Positions 30,962 through 42,740 of a stretch of 64,000 nt of DNA are shown piece by piece. The notes under the pieces are model-generated. The model saw only the letters and a list, made by a program, of their open reading frames with translations, was not told the origin of the DNA and ran no database searches. Source of the stretch: Undaria pinnatifida. Its lineage: Eukaryota; Sar; Phaeophyceae; Laminariales; Alariaceae. Position 1 is the stretch's first letter. Each line of letters begins with the position of its first letter. A program made the position numbers and the translations under genes. Location: positions 13,098,862-13,162,861 of the forward strand of contig JABAKD010000023.1 of assembly GCA_012845835.1 (NCBI GenBank), given 5' to 3'.

Positions 30962-33900
30962 CCCCTACCACGCAGAACAGTCGGAGACTTATTTATTGGT
31001 GGATGTTCTTTCCTTATCTCGTAACTTTTTGTGCCTTTTAAATAATACTGTAACTACGCTGCTTTTGTATATGTACGCCATGTTGTGGGTTAACGGGAAG
31101 TGCTTTCCTTGTGTATCAACGTCGTCAGCGTTTGGGAGAGATACGTATTGATATTTTCTGGGGAGAGCGGCAGAAAATGAAAAGAAGGGGGCATCCTTAC
31201 CGTGCTTTGCATGCATCGCTCTATGTATCCACCACCACACCACGGCCAGGATGCTGGTTTTAGCTGAGGGCCGTATTTTCCCCTTTCATCACTCCTGCCC
31301 CATTTTTCGTCCTTTTCCTTCGCTTTTCTCTTTGCCCTTCATGTTCCCTCTTTGTGCACCGTTGGAGGTTATTGAAGCAGTATACCACCGAATGGACGAA
31401 TATAGGGCGGGAAATATTGGACGAACCAGGCGGGTATCAATCCTCTAGTATTTGCATCCGGAATCCAGCCCGGGTGCTGCCCCTACGCTGGCTGAGACAT
31501 GTATGTGTGTGTGCTCTTCAAAACAAACCTACATTTCCACCCTCAAGAAATTCTTCGCAAGCAGTGTGTCCGTGATGTTGCCCCACAGAAAGACAAGCTA
31601 TGTCGTCGCAAACTGCGAGAAAGAGATGTTCTATACCTGGTACGTACGATATACGCATTGCAAACACAGCAAGGCGATTCGGCCATGCAGTCAGTGCTAA
31701 AGGTCCGCCTGCTGAAAGAACGAAGTGATTCAGAGCGATCCTTTTGTACCATTCAATGTATAGGCGGGGGGCGTAATATGGACCCTCAACGCGAGTCCCT
31801 GTGACGGGGTCCGAACGACGCACGTAGATGTTGATCGGCGGCTGGTTGGCTGCCAGATTCAGCCGGACCACACACCAAGGTCTGTCTTGTACGCCAAAAT
31901 CTCCAGAAGATGAAACGCGAAAGCATAAAAAAAGCCATCCGGAAAACAGTGGCTCCTCGTCGCGGGGGCAGTGGTACGGCAGAAAGAGGGGCAATTACCC
32001 AGTCCGACGATTTTTATTTTTGAATAGCCGGCAGAAAAAATCTGGGACCAGGTGGGGTGCCCGACATCTGGCTAAGGACCCTTAGAGGCGACGTCACCGT
32101 CTTTTTAACAGCCGAAAAATTCATGGAAATTTATTGAGGCAGTTGGGAGACAACCCCTTCTCCGGGTCCGTGAGAAAAGACGGCGGGCAAGTTTTACCGG
32201 GAGGTTATCGACGCATCCGCACGATTTATGGTCAGGTGAACGATTCATGGCCAGTTAAGCAGCCCAACGTTCAGGGCCAGGAGGCACGCAGGCGAAGAGA
32301 ACACCAGCTCGGAGCGCAACGCAAAACGCATGATTGACGCACAAGGCGACAGTGGTGTGTAAGGAGTCATGAAACTGCCGCTGCTACTGCGGTAGAAGAA
32401 AGCTAGGAAGGGATAGCAGAAGGCCTAGCTCCGCAACAGGGCTACTAATAATAGGTAGAACATACCAGTATACCATTAACCTCAAGCTATTGAAACTACC
32501 TTAAGCCTTGTGTTTCGTTCATGTTCTTGTTCTTGTTATCTGGATGTCTTCGGGTAGACCTCTCGGCTCGGGGGTACAGTGTGCAGTGTCCGCCGACAAT
32601 GCGGTACTACCGCCGCCGCCATGAAGGTTCAAGCATAACAGGTTGTCCCCATCTTCTATTAATCCCTGTATTCCTTTCCTTCGTCCCTAGTCTAGTTCTA
32701 TATTAATATATTTTCTCTTTTGCCTTTCTTTGCACGTCCTGTTTTTCTTTCGGGTACTCTTGGGGGCAGTTGTGAAGACGATGTATGTACCGTATGCATG
32801 GACACTCCCGACGAAGATGCAGGAGCAGGAAGTAGAGCACATGCCTAGCAGCAATGACTCAAATCCTTCACCTATAGTAATTCCCCTCGGAACCCTATGT
32901 TTGCTCCAGGACAGGCTGAGGGGTGTCGCCGGTTTCGTTGCTGCGTCGTTCTTGCGAAACATTTAGAAACCGTGTTATCTGTTCAGTCAACGGGCGACGA
33001 TGGCGATATTGTCACCACTATTGCTGTCCTCATGAACAGTGCGCAGGTGATTGACCACACGCGGCAATGCTTCTTCAGTCGCGTTTGGCATCGAACGCTG
33101 TTGCTACCCGCATTCTGGTTGGATGGCGTCATGCGCTGTGTGTTGCTTGCTGACCGCGTGTTGTGGTTTGTTTTCCATTCTCGTAGTTTTTTTTCACTTT
33201 GCGTATTCGTCCCACCATTCAGTTGCTACCTGAGATGTGTTGAACTAATCGTCCAATAATTTAAAGAATATTCTGCCATTAGGCACCCAGAGTCACTCCG
33301 GCGATTGTTCTAAAGCCGGCAAAGAAATATTTAGGACCCCCTCTGACGTATAGACTTATGCAAGAAAATACAACTGGTTAGTGTAGGAGGATAGGAGAAG
33401 TAAGCGACAGACGTCCGCACGAGATAAGAACGAAACGAGCTACCCGCGGAAACGCGGACAAAATGAAAAAAAAAAAAGAAACCAGGGACGACCAAATCTC
33501 CCCATCGAGGGGGTTCGCTGCAGTTCCTTTAGGAGTATTTTTCCAGGACAACTTCCAACGAACGGGAGGAGGCGAGAAAAAAAAAAAGCACAGAATTTGT
33601 TGCCCGCTGTTTGTGTTGAAAGTCCTACCCAGTTTGTGTTTAGCGTTGGCTCTGTTCCCGGCCCGACACGTCCCGGCTAAATACCGTGCAGCTGTATGCA
33701 GTACTACTGTAGAAGTGACAAGGAAGTTGACTTAAAGGTTGAACAAGGCCCAGCGCTGCGATGAATTGCAGCCTCTGAAAAATTCAGCTGCACCAAAAGT
33801 GTGTTACCATACAACATAACAAGAACAAGGAACAAGGCACTGGGCCTGCCTCGACACCCGAAAGGTAATACAACAGGGGCGCTCGATTGTCGTGCGTGCA

Positions 33901-34186
33901 CACTCAAATGTCTGGTCGTGATAATAAGAATATTACTGAGTCGTATAAAATACTACTTGGCCGCAATGCACCGCTTATTCTACAGGACGGGTGCGTATAT
34001 ATTAAATAGTACGTACCCTGAAAAGAAGAATGGAGGGCCTCCCAGAAAAATGACAAATCAAAGAAACAATCCATCCATGCTCGAATTAGCAAACGAAAGC
34101 ACAGACTGACAAAATACGCTCAAGTCGACTCTAAACTAGACCAAAAAAATACCTACGAGTAAAGAAAAAATATCAACACCAACCAT
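30962..34186. other. No supported feature
   Basis: Several open frames of 60-160 codons occur, for example 31499-31804 plus and 31518-31994 minus. They overlap each other on both strands and show no domain I recognise. No member of the repeat families defined elsewhere is seen. Degenerate transposon or gene remains are possible but not shown. Confidence 0.35.
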
Positions 34187-34385
34187 TAGTCTAGTCTATT
34201 AATAGTGGAGAAAAACTAAATATATAGACTAGTCTATACACGTACATAGAATAGGACCCCTCCAATTAAGAACAAACTGACCCACGAAGTCTAGTCTAGT
34301 ATATTACAAGTACCAACAACGCAGCTTGCAAAAGATGAGTATTGACCCTAAATCCGTCGAACTCACAGCTGTGGGTCCTAAAAAT
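34187..34385. repeat. TAGTCTA palindrome cluster and old family E-like end
   Basis: TAGTCTAGTCTATTAATAG, then TAGACTAGTCTA (a perfect 12-bp palindrome) near 34223-34236, then GTCTAGTCTAGTATATTAC near 34291. About 34310-34385 is an old relative of the family E terminal block (GCTTGCAAAAGATGAG...GAACTCACAGCTGTG). Confidence 0.5.
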
Positions 34386-35392
34386 GTGTTTATACTGTGA
34401 AATACACATAGTAGTGGCAGCAGTTACCCACATCGGGGAGTACACACAAAAACATACAAAATTATTGGGTCTGGTCGAAGTGGTGCCTTTATATACAGAT
34501 TTGGTGAGATTTTTTTGGTGCATCCGTAGATGCGGTGCGTATACCTCGTAGGGTTAATCTTTGTGGCCGTCCTGATGCGCGAAACAGCATCATCATTGCA
34601 TCGTCCAGTTTTTAGGGAGCCGAGATCTCCGGTGGGGTGCTGAGTCCACATGAAGAAAGCACGAAAAAAACGGTGCGCGACCACAGCAGTGGGTATGAAC
34701 ACGAAAAATACATGGTAACCGTATTGCTCGTCAAGACGGGCCATGTTGTGCGATTAGTATGGGCCCGTACACTGCTGTCCTGATTCGGGGTGCAACGACA
34801 TCGTCAGCGCCCAATGCCCGGTACTTGCGAAGCTATGCCAAACAAACGCTAATCAACCAGCCGTCGCGAAGTCAAGTGGCACGTACGTGCACGGATTTCT
34901 TTATTTGCACGGAAATTCAATAGCGAATTATGTAATATGTCGGCTCCCTATTTGCAGGTCCGCACAAAAATACCGTTACGCTGCCCAGACCAACCCGACC
35001 CCAGACCTGACCCTCTGACCCTGACCCTGACGCTATCTATCTGCAAACCCTAACCCTAGCTTCATCCCAACCCATCGGGGGGCTCGAGGTCTGATCTTGA
35101 GGTCTGATCTCGAGGCCGGCAGGGGCAGTATTGCGTTTACTTGCAAAACTGAAAACCTTGCCCGTACGTGCAATTTTAAACGCCTGATCCTAATCAACAG
35201 GGGCGGCAACGGCGGGCGACGGTAAGAGGGGACAGCGGCAGGGGCAAAGCTGCAGCAACACAAAAAATTAGACACACGCTGTATGCTAATCTTCCAACAT
35301 AAACAAAAACATCTTAGTCGAACCCCCATATGTTCCGAGACATGTCGGGACTGCGATGCCAAAACGGTTCAAACACAGAACAGAATCACAAT

Positions 35393-35430
<38 letters not shown>

Positions 35431-36774
35431 GCGGCCCAACAGACAACAGAGGCAGCGACAGCAGCAGGTCAAATATACACGCAGCATCAGCTAACTAAGG
35501 TAGAGGCAGGGACAGGGTCGCCCAGACATATAGCTGCTGCTCGGGATAGGTAGAATGTGAAGGAGAGGAGGTGGCAGTGGTGGTGTAGAAGGCTACACAG
35601 ACGCAGACGATTTTCAGTAGCAACAGCAGCAGCGGCTATCGGCAGATTTCTTGTGGTTGATACTTTGCGAGATTATTTACCGGTGTTTACCGTTCCAGAA
35701 CAGAAAAATAACACCAGCACCACACACAGCCGCACAACCAGCAGCAGCTAACAACAGGCGGAGCTCCGGTATGTACAACAGCACAACCAGAACAAGCGGC
35801 CGAGATAGCAGCGGCTGAAGTAGCAGCAGCGAATGCCGCAGCAGCGGTAGCAGCGGCAACAGGGGCTTAGAAAGAGATAAGGGCCAAGGCAGCGCTCTAG
35901 GATAGAACAAAACCTGGCTGGTCGGCCAATAAGGGCACTACAGGCAATAATGTAAAGGTCTTGTACATACTGTCAATGGTATATAGCGGTCTTCATGCTC
36001 CGGACATTGCGCGTGTGATACTCGCAATCAACGCGGATTTATACTTATCTCGGCATAATTGAAGACCAGTACTGTAATCCCACACCTACTACCGATGCGA
36101 AGCGTACCTTTGATTGCCCCAGCGACGCCCGTCAGAGTCACTTGTATCAAGCTTCACACCGATTTCCCGAGCAGTGCTTCCCCGCCCCAGCATCTCCACG
36201 GTAGGATTCTCAGTGTCACCGGAAGCACGCCCCAATAGCACGGATAAGATGTCGATGTCGGGTGGGGCTTCGTCCAAGCTCGGTGAAAAGAGCTACATGC
36301 ATGTCACCTAGGTAACATTTAAAAAATACTTGTAACCTCGAAACATGAACATATTTTTCTATTTGCCGGGCAGGCATTTTCTATAAGGGTGGGTTTGCCC
36401 ATTTCTAGTCTACCGGTACCTTTTGACCTTTTTGCACGCGGACGTTATTCTCGTGATATGTGTGCAGTGTGCGCACCATGTGTCCTCCACCGCCTTGAAT
36501 ACGCCAAACCACGGCCGCGAGAACACGTAGACCGTTGTAATCCTTACAAGCTATGTCGAACGAATACGGCTCATCGGTCGAGTTGCCCTGCATGCTCGTC
36601 CGGGGTATATATATGAGGTGTTTGCTACGGTGTCCGAAAGTACGGGAGTAGCATTTTTCACGTACGTGCGGCTGACGTCACTGGCATTATACGGTCCGAC
36701 CGCATACTCGTCAAATGTTATACGGTACCATCCCCCACATACAAAAGAATGAGCCCAAACAAGGAACACTTAGC
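34386..36774. other. Unassigned; CAG run and telomere-like pair
   Basis: (CAG)n/(GCA)n at about 35391-35431, with more GCA-rich sequence up to 35870. AACCCTAACCCTAG at 35046-35059 is two telomere-like units next to degenerate CTGACC repeats (34998-35030), too short to call a telomere remnant. No gene was recognised. Confidence 0.4.
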
Positions 36775-36870
36775 ATGTAGTCTAGTCTATATGTGAACAT
36801 AACACACCTTCCACGGAAAACGGCTTTGATCATCTAGTCTACAATCTACTATTAATAGACTAGTCTACAG
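36775..36870. repeat. TAGTCTA palindrome cluster
   Basis: It contains TAGTCTAGTCTATATG, CTAGTCTACAATCTAC and CTATTAATAGACTAGTCTAC. CTATTAATAG and TAGACTAGTCTA are both perfect palindromes. The same two palindromes are paired at 34.19-34.24 kb. Confidence 0.5.
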
Positions 36871-37402
36871 TAGTAGGTCCTGTATCGGACGTAGTGGGAT
36901 GTTCTGCAAGAAGACCTGGACATACAAATTATTATCCAACTAACTCGGGTTCAACCAGGCCCAACGGCATTGCCTTTGGTAGACCGTGCAGAGCGTACAG
37001 ACGCCAGCCGGCAAGATGATCTACTGGTGTAGACTATACGATTTACACATGATGTCATCCGGATGTCCCCAGAAAGGTTCAGGTAACGAAGCGAGCGAAG
37101 AATCATTGATGCCGTGTCGGCCGTGTGAAACATTCCCTTACGTCGGGGGCTTTGTAAGAAATCGGGCAGCTAGCTGAATCAGATGTATGTGCTCAGGTAT
37201 GTGTGCAGGACACACCACCAGTTCTCAGCCATATCCAGACTGGGCTGCGCACTCTACTGAACACAGCCATGCTATGGTGTCCGTTGCATCTACTTGGGGG
37301 TATGTATGTTATCACAGCAGGGATCAGCCCTTTAAACGGACAGAGAAAACTCGGCAATAGGTAGGCTTTGGTGTACATCGAAGGCGCGAGGTAGACGCCG
37401 TA
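36871..37402. other. No recognised feature
   Basis: No exon or repeat match was seen in the 530 bp before the TRIM. Confidence 0.4.
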
Positions 37403-37813
37403 TGTTTTAAGTCTTAGTTTTGGTAAGCTATTGGTTATCCTTTTGCAAGTGGTCAAACGGACTAATACCCCACTAATACCTTAACAAATGGCCAAACGGA
37501 CTAATACCCCACTAATACCTTAACAAATGGCGTCGTCGACAGACCATGGGTTTTCGGGTCGTGGGTTCGATCCCCACCGTCCACAATAATAAACTTTTCA
37601 GACTTTCCCCATGTCGAACTTGAAAAATACTCTTCCTGGTATCCCCAGGGAATGAAACGGCTTGGGTAAATGACAGGTCCGCCCGTGTATCCGGCCGACC
37701 TGCTATCCCGCCGTTTTAGGGGGGGAGAGTGTTATAAGGCTTAGTTTGGGTAAGCTATTGGTTAACCTATTGCAAGTGGTCAAACGGACTAATACCCCAC
37801 TAATACCTTAACA
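37403..37813 (+). mobile_element. TRIM with tRNA-like interior, looks whole
   Basis: Terminal repeats are 37403-37486 and 37730-37813 (84 bp each, TGTT...AACA), flanked by CGTA on both sides (37399-37402 and 37814-37817). The end of the left repeat is duplicated once more (37487-37525). The interior starts AATGGCGTCGTCGACAG and has a perfect T-arm-like hairpin at 37561-37577 (GTGGG, loop TTCGATC, CCCAC). It ends with a purine tract AGGGGGGGAGAG directly before the right repeat. It has no coding capacity. The repeats differ moderately, so it is older than the 18.3-kb copy. Confidence 0.8.
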
Positions 37814-38843
37814 CGTACCCGCCAGCGAGCACCGACAAGCCTTTAAGGAGGTGGCAGCGGGGGCGGAAATGGGGGCTTGCACGCTGGTTCAGGATTAGCA
37901 CGTGTTGTGTTTGGTTGACACGCGCTCGCTGAGATAGAGGTAGCACGATTTCGGCGGATCGTTTTCGTCAATAACCGAGCGACAGTCAACCCACAACCAT
38001 TTTTGTGTGTTTCATCTAATGGTAGAGTGAGTAAGTGGGGTGCTAACCCTGAAAGGTTCATTGTGTGAGTTATCGTGTATCTGCTGACGACGTGGGGACC
38101 GCAAGGAACCAAAAGGGGGGCAACTCTAAAGAAGCAACAGCGGGGCTCCTCCACCTAGAAAACTAGTTCGCACTTATTTTCTTTTATTGTACTACATACA
38201 GCAGTTTTCGTTGAGTACCTAGGCCACACGATGTTACACGCATGATGCTTCACAGGCAGGCGTCGTCTGTAAGATGGATGAGTTTAAGGGAATACATATA
38301 GACTAGTCTATGCACGTCTTTGCTCGATGTTGTTCGTCGTGTAGTCTAGCACTTTTGATTTCCCGAGAATCTGAATGAGTTTCCGGTTTCGAGGTGTGTA
38401 GTCTAGAGTTTTACAAGTTAACATTATTACTTAAGTCGGGTTCCGAGCTGAAGCCTAATATTTTTCACGAGTTTGTCAGAACTCGGCAAGGACAAAGTTT
38501 CGAGCTCTGAAAATTTGCACACATTTCCGCTAGGTCATCATGGGGATCACGAAAATATATACTCCGGAGTATTTTTTTTCATGTTTTTGGCCATCATCGT
38601 GGTTGTGAGTTACTCACGAATAAGTAGGTAAAACTGAGGGAAAGTCGCATCCGCGGCCCCCCCGAGGAAATTTCAAACCCCTCCGAATCGTACCAAGTGT
38701 TCAGATCAATGAGGTAATTTTGGGGTGGAGATCACGAGTCTGTCGTTAGATTTTTGATCTGGATCGATTTGACTTTGATACAGCTCCGCGACGTTATTCA
38801 TGTGCGAAAAGTGGGCGGAAAGCTGAGATTTACTTGGGAATAC
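37814..38843. other. Mostly unassigned; TAGTCTA motifs
   Basis: TAGACTAGTCTA near 38300 and GTAGTCTAG near 38340 and 38399 belong to the palindrome family. ATACTCCGGAGTAT near 38560 is a perfect palindrome, nearly repeated at 58033. No gene is supported. Confidence 0.4.
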
Positions 38844-39047
38844 TGTTAAGATACGGCCTCGAAAGGCCTGTAGGTATCCGAATTTGAGATCAATTGGATG
38901 GGTTTCGTATGATAAGGTTGGCGGTTTATATTCGGGGAAGTTAGGAATTAGATCGGAGGCGCGCGCCTCCGATCTCAGAAGCTATCCCGGGCTCTGATGG
39001 AAACGAATAAAGCTACATCTCTACGAAGGAACGAAAGTGAGTACTCT
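38844..39047 (+). repeat. 204-bp direct repeat, left copy, with 24-bp palindrome
   Basis: It begins TGTTAAGATACGG and is almost identical to 39483-39686 (about five differences over 204 bp). The 24 bp at 38953-38976 are a perfect palindrome centred on GGCGCGCC. A second hairpin, GGCCT/AGGCC, lies near the start. Confidence 0.8.
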
Positions 39048-39482
39048 AACCCCTCGCCTTGCCGATGGCCCGCGGGAGGTTTTTTGCATGACTTCTCCCT
39101 TGTGTTAGCGCCTGTGTTCCTCTCCATATCGACGAGGGCTCGCCTCGCCATAGTACTTTTTCTGTGGTTGGTTTACCGCAGAGCCTTTACTGCCCCCCCC
39201 GCCACACCGGCGGCATGCGGCAGGTTCTAGAGCCTTTTCTGCCCCCCCCGCCACACCGGCGGCATGCGGCTGGTTTTTGATGGGTGACTATTGCCTTGCT
39301 GTAGGGTCTGCTTTTCTTTCTACTGCTTTTCTTCGCGTGTTCCTGGCTCCATAGCCAGACGGTTAGAGGTGTGGGAGTGGGGTTTGAGGAGCCGCATCTT
39401 CGACTCATGGTCTAGTTCGTAGAACCGGAGTTTCCCCGAATCTCCCATATTTCTGCATATGCGACTCATCAGGGTGGGCTAG
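39048..39482 (+). other. Sequence between the 204-bp repeats
   Basis: It holds a two-copy tandem repeat of about 50 bp (about 39180-39275, with GCCACACCGGCGGCATGCGG in each). At 39356-39400 there is a weak tRNA-like stretch, TAGCCAGACGGTTAGAG followed by CTTCGACTC. No protein was recognised. Confidence 0.45.
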
Positions 39483-39686
39483 TGTTAAGATACGGCCTCG
39501 AAAGGCCTGTAGGTATCCGAATTTGAGATCATTTGGATGGGTTTCGTATGATAAGGTTGGCGGTTTAAATTCGGGGAAGTTAGGAATTAGATCGGAGGCA
39601 CGCGCCTCCGATCTCAGAAGCTATCCCGGGCTCTGGTGGAAACGAATATAGCTACATCTCTACGAAGGAACGAAAGTGAGTACTCT
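39483..39686 (+). repeat. 204-bp direct repeat, right copy
   Basis: Partner of 38844-39047, in the same orientation, 639 bp away. The palindrome has one mismatched centre base here. The repeats could be LTR-like ends of a small element or a recent segmental duplication. The outer end lacks the usual CA and no target duplication was seen. Confidence 0.75.
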
Positions 39687-40325
39687 CCGAGGACCTGCTC
39701 AATTGGCAGACCTGCAGGGGGCACTCTGAGTCCCCCACCTTTAATTTCACAATACGCTGAAATATCTTCTTTCTTTCGAGGAAAACGTTCCATAGGTGGA
39801 TTATTAGAGGTCTGTAAACTTCCACTTTGGGTCATTTTAGGGTGGGAAACACGAAAATACCATCAGAATGTACCTGTTTGGCTTCGCAGTGACGGTAGAG
39901 CTGTTCAAAAACTGGCCTCTTAGTTAAGGGAATCCCATATTTCCTGGGATTTTTTGTTCTCGGTTCCCACCTCAAGTTTTTGTCGGAACAATCTTCTGAG
40001 TGGCTCTACCCCCCCTAATTCGGCCAAGCGGAAGCGATTGCCGTCGATTTCAAAACAACCGAGCTCAGGAACATGGAGAAAAAAAAAGTTCGGGCCGAAG
40101 GTGAACTTTGTTTTTCGGGAACTTTTTTTCCAAAATACTATCAACGTCGTTTTTGGCCGTTTGAGAACGAACTGCGAAGTCGTTTTTTTTTTTTTCCCTC
40201 TCCGAGGTGGGAAAGGCGATTCGGCTTTAGCTCGGAACCCGCCACAGTGTAGTTAATCGCCTCACACAACTTTGGTCCACCAACACCACCGCGTAGGAGG
40301 CGTCATCGTCGGTTCATTTTACTGC
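39687..40325. other. No recognised feature
   Basis: Unassigned sequence with a T-run at 40186-40196. No repeat or exon was recognised. Confidence 0.4.
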
Positions 40326-40740
40326 TATTATAAGACTTGTATTTTTGATTGGGTAGACCATTGGATAGTAGTGTTTGGCAAGTAGTCAAACGTGGACTAT
40401 TACCCTCTGACTCCATAACAAATGGCGTCGTCGACAGACGGTGGGTTTCTGGATCGTTGGTTCGAATCCTACCATCCACAAGCAATACAAGATTCAACAT
40501 TTTTTTTTCAGTTGCCGTTTGTCGAACTTTGAAAATCTCCCCTATATACCACATGGAAATCAAACGGCTTGGATATTTACACGTCCGCCGGTATATAATA
40601 TCCGACCGACCGGCAACCCCGACGTTTCATGGGGGGGCGAGTGTTATGAGTAGAGTATAATAAGGCTTAGGTTAATTAGGCAATTAATTGGTAAACGTTT
40701 CGAAAGTGGTCAAATTACTCTATTGCCCTTAAATTCCTCA
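40326..40740 (+). mobile_element. Old diverged TRIM with tRNA-like interior
   Basis: Terminal repeats are about 40326-40420 and 40642-40740. Between them, AATGGCGTCGTCGACAGAC follows the left repeat, and GGGGGGGCGAG precedes the right one. The B-box-like GGTTCGAATCC at 40459-40469 is an exact match to the RNA polymerase III consensus, although the terminal repeats have diverged greatly. This is the oldest of the four TRIM loci in the window. Confidence 0.7.
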
Positions 40741-41861
40741 AGATCACTACCATGGTCCTCCGTTATAGCATGATAACTACATACAACTATTTCGTATAAC
40801 GTACAGGACACCTACTATTACTGCTACTGTAACATGCAACGGGGCCATCTTGTGCGAACACCAAGCTGACGTCTACGACGACAGGGTGCATGACCAAAAG
40901 TAATCAGGAGCATTCACATGTATGTGATAAAGTTACGCCCGCTCATGATTGAAAATTCCCTTCTTAAACAGCGATCGTAGTTCACATTTGCCGACTCCAG
41001 GAAGACCTTTTTATGAGGGTGATACACATACCAGAAACGCATCGAGCATAGCTCCATAAACATACCACCCCGTCGGCTTCCCTCTCCCGCGCCCTGCTCT
41101 AGGCACCCCTTTAGGAGGATACCTTTCGGAGGCGTTTTTCGGCAGTGTCTCGGGGTTTCTCTCGCGAGTGACTCTCCCCTGTCCCTTTTCGGTCTTCTAA
41201 AGCCTTCGTGCTGCTTTGGGTTTGTTTGCGATGTACATACATCAGAAATAGAACGGTTAGCTACGGTATTACGGTGCGGTGCGCCAAATAAATCGCCCGA
41301 CCGTGTGCGAGTACGTCAGATCCAGTTGGGAAAAAGGAGGTACTACCAACAACCGTAGATTCGCTATTTGGTCCAATGAGTGTTGGAACTGTAACAATAC
41401 CGTGATAAACACCCCCGGTGACACCAGGTAAGATTCTACGAACGAGGTGCACGAATCTTGATACTTGGGCTGCTAGCTCGAGGGGTTCTATATCTCACTG
41501 AGTAGCAATGTTCGAGTAAAACAAATGTGCTCCCTGATGAACAACGACATGGTCTAGGCACGCGTGCAATATATGTGTAACAATAAAAAGTTGCAACAAC
41601 ACAAGAAGAACATCGTTTTCACGAATTTGGTTTTTTAAGTAGCTCCGTCGTTGAAAAATATTACGCCAGAACGTGCATCAATTGGCACACCTGCGTATAC
41701 TACCATCGTAGCCCGTTTTCGACAGCTTTAAGATCGAGACATTCACCTGTCACCGTGATGGTCATTTCTAGCGGGAATGGCCGTGTGTCGTGAATTCAAC
41801 CGAACTAACAAGAGAAGCACGGGGCACAACTTATGGGTCTAAGGACGCATGCTACGCTGGA

Positions 41862-42240
41862 GGTGCACCACTTTTCCTTTGAACTTTCTCGATTCGAAAG
41901 CTTAGACCTAACCCCTTTAGAGCCCCCAAACCGCTCCCCATATACTAAATCCAAGTAAGTATGTCCCCCAAAAGGGGTTTCCAGTCGTGAAGGGGTTAAG
42001 ATCTCTCCCAAAAACTCTTTCGGAGAAAAACAAAACTGCTACTACGACGAGTGGAAGAAAGATCCCATGGACTAGACTAGACGCACAAACAAGGCGAGAC
42101 TCACGCACAAAAATGTCTGTTTCTCACCATTATGGGTTCAGGAGGTCTGTCATCCGGAAAACCGTTCATTGCAGCAGAAAAGTCCTGCGTCTCTATCATA
42201 GCATGCGTTTAAGGATGAACAAAAGGTTCCGTGTAGCGGC
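41862..42240 (+). repeat. Module M2 with a MITE-G inside
   Basis: GGTGCACCACTTTTCC, then MITE-G at 41908-41998, then AGATCTCTCCCAAAAAC, ATCCCATGGACTAGAC and TCATAGCATGCGTTT. The uninterrupted form is seen at 58745 (GGAGCTTAAGACCTCTCTC). Confidence 0.6.
41908..41998 (+). mobile_element. MITE-G inserted in module M2
   Basis: A 91-bp element with TAACCCCTT and AAGGGGTTA as perfect 9-bp inverted ends. TTA near 41902-41904 and at the right edge may be the target duplication, judged against the uninterrupted TTAAGA of the other M2 copies. Confidence 0.65.
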
Positions 42241-42489
42241 CGGCTGACGCCGCCGCGCCCCCCCCTCCTCGCGCAGGGAAGATTTTATGCTAAAATGTCA
42301 ACGTGGCAGGAAATAGAGGACCCTATATTTTGTGCAACTGACTACTATCGATTTTGTAGAACTACTTGCAGAGCTGATGGCCACGTGCTTCTTGGCTTCG
42401 TGCTTGTTAGTTACAGCATCACGTTTTAATTGGCAGTACCGGTGATTTTTGCGAAATATAGAACGGGGTAAGGGCCAAGACGGAGGACA

Positions 42490-42740
42490 ATCAATGATTC
42501 ACTCATTCACGATAGCCACCCTGCCTCCCAAAAAAAAACATGTTCTGCGACAAACGTTTCATGTCTGCTCGACACGAGGAAGAATGGAAAATCTGTCTTC
42601 GTGTGTCTGCTTGCTTGCAATGGACTATTAAACGAGACGTGAGGGTGGCAAGGAGCACCTTGTTTGAGAAGATACCGACGCTATCATGGGAGCTGGTTTA
42701 GAAATCCACGATATCCCGTTGAAGATGAGTTGGGGAGGGT
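42490..42740 (+). repeat. Module M1
   Basis: CACGATAGCCACC, ACAAACGTTTCATG, CTGCTCGACACGAGGAAG, GGGAGCTGGTTT and a GTTGGGGAGG stretch match other M1 copies in order. Overlapping open frames on both strands are explained by the module. Confidence 0.5.

Noticed and set aside
31499-31804. Charged 101-codon frame that looks protein-like (REILRKQ... RLLKERSDSER)
   Set aside because: It overlaps a longer minus-strand frame and has no recognised domain. A decayed transposase is possible, but I cannot support it.
34998-35059. Interstitial telomere remnant
   Set aside because: There are only two AACCCT units next to CTGACC-like repeats, too few to distinguish from chance.
36089-36277. Minus-strand frame PPDIDILSVLLGRASGDTENP... 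ending near a GTACGC donor
   Set aside because: It is short, has no family match, and a single donor-like site is not enough for an exon call.
37843-38154. 103-codon minus-strand frame after the TRIM
   Set aside because: It has no recognised motif, its proline-rich end comes from low-complexity sequence, and there is no splice support.
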